Shown here one piece after another: positions 14,719-14,771 of a stretch of 14,771 nt of DNA. Both the position numbers and the translations under genes were made by a program. This stretch comes from Actinobacillus sp. (GTDB lineage Bacteria > Pseudomonadota > Gammaproteobacteria > Enterobacterales > Pasteurellaceae), in contig JAHHRA010000028.1 of assembly GCA_020026055.1 (NCBI GenBank), forward strand, positions 1-14,771. The letters are read 5' to 3'. The number at the start of each line of letters is the position of its first letter. Positions within the stretch are counted from its first letter, which is position 1. A model generated the notes under the pieces. The model did no database searches. It worked only from the letters and a program-made list of their open reading frames with translations, and had not been told where the DNA came from.

Positions 14719-14771
14719 TGGCGGAACGGACGGGACTCGAACCCGCGACCCCCTGCGTGACAGGCAGGTAT
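14719..14771 (-). tRNA. tRNA-Asp (GTC), 3' part, cut by the right edge
   Basis: The minus strand shows the encoded CCA (14719-14721), discriminator G (14722), the 3' acceptor strand CCGUUCC (14729-14723), a T arm with loop TTCGAGT, and an anticodon stem CCTGC/GCAGG around CTGTCAC, so the anticodon is GTC at 14761-14759. The visible sequence matches E. coli tRNA-Asp almost exactly. The D arm and 5' acceptor strand lie beyond the window. Confidence 0.97.

Overview
The window looks like chromosomal DNA from an AT-rich gammaproteobacterium, most likely a member of the Pasteurellaceae. The evidence is the Haemophilus-like size and sequence style of TolQ/TolR, WaaA, CoaD and CydABX, a small exported protein with the DUF5339 pattern, and a tRNA-Asp gene with an encoded CCA. 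I found no exact copy of either Pasteurellaceae DNA-uptake 9-mer, so it is probably not H. influenzae itself. Nearly every gene lies on the minus strand; the one exception is a small secreted-protein gene at 8477-8794.

Read in the direction of transcription (right to left), the window starts with a partial tRNA-Asp at the right edge. A four-gene cluster follows: a periplasmic binding protein, a FecCD-type permease, an ATPase and a SAM-dependent methyltransferase. The first three form a complete class-III-type ABC importer. A box resembling a ModE (molybdate repressor) operator sits over the probable promoter, which favours a molybdate/tungstate (MolABC-like) role but does not prove it. Next come waaA and coaD, overlapping as in many Proteobacteria, then the lone plus-strand gene with a strong terminator, and a 633-base AT-rich intergenic region.

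The cytochrome bd oxidase operon follows as cydA-cydB-cydX, including a 32-codon cydX, and ends in a clear terminator. After it comes a separate pepT-dcuC operon, with a perfect CRP-type palindrome upstream, and then the cell-envelope operon ybgC-tolQ-tolR-tolA, which runs off the left edge inside a tandem-repeat part of tolA.

In E. coli the order is cydABX-ybgE-ybgC-tolQRA. Here that order is kept, but ybgE is missing and pepT-dcuC occupies its place. The working groups are therefore respiration (CydABX), peptide breakdown plus C4-dicarboxylate transport (PepT/DcuC), envelope integrity (Tol), LPS core and CoA synthesis (WaaA/CoaD), and metal or oxyanion import with an unexplained methyltransferase. 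I see no phage, IS element, CRISPR array or defence system. The most interesting signals are regulatory or structural: the 20-base palindrome in the presumed cydA promoter, the nested stem-loop between dcuC and ybgC, the ModE-like box, and the identical 45-base repeats in tolA.
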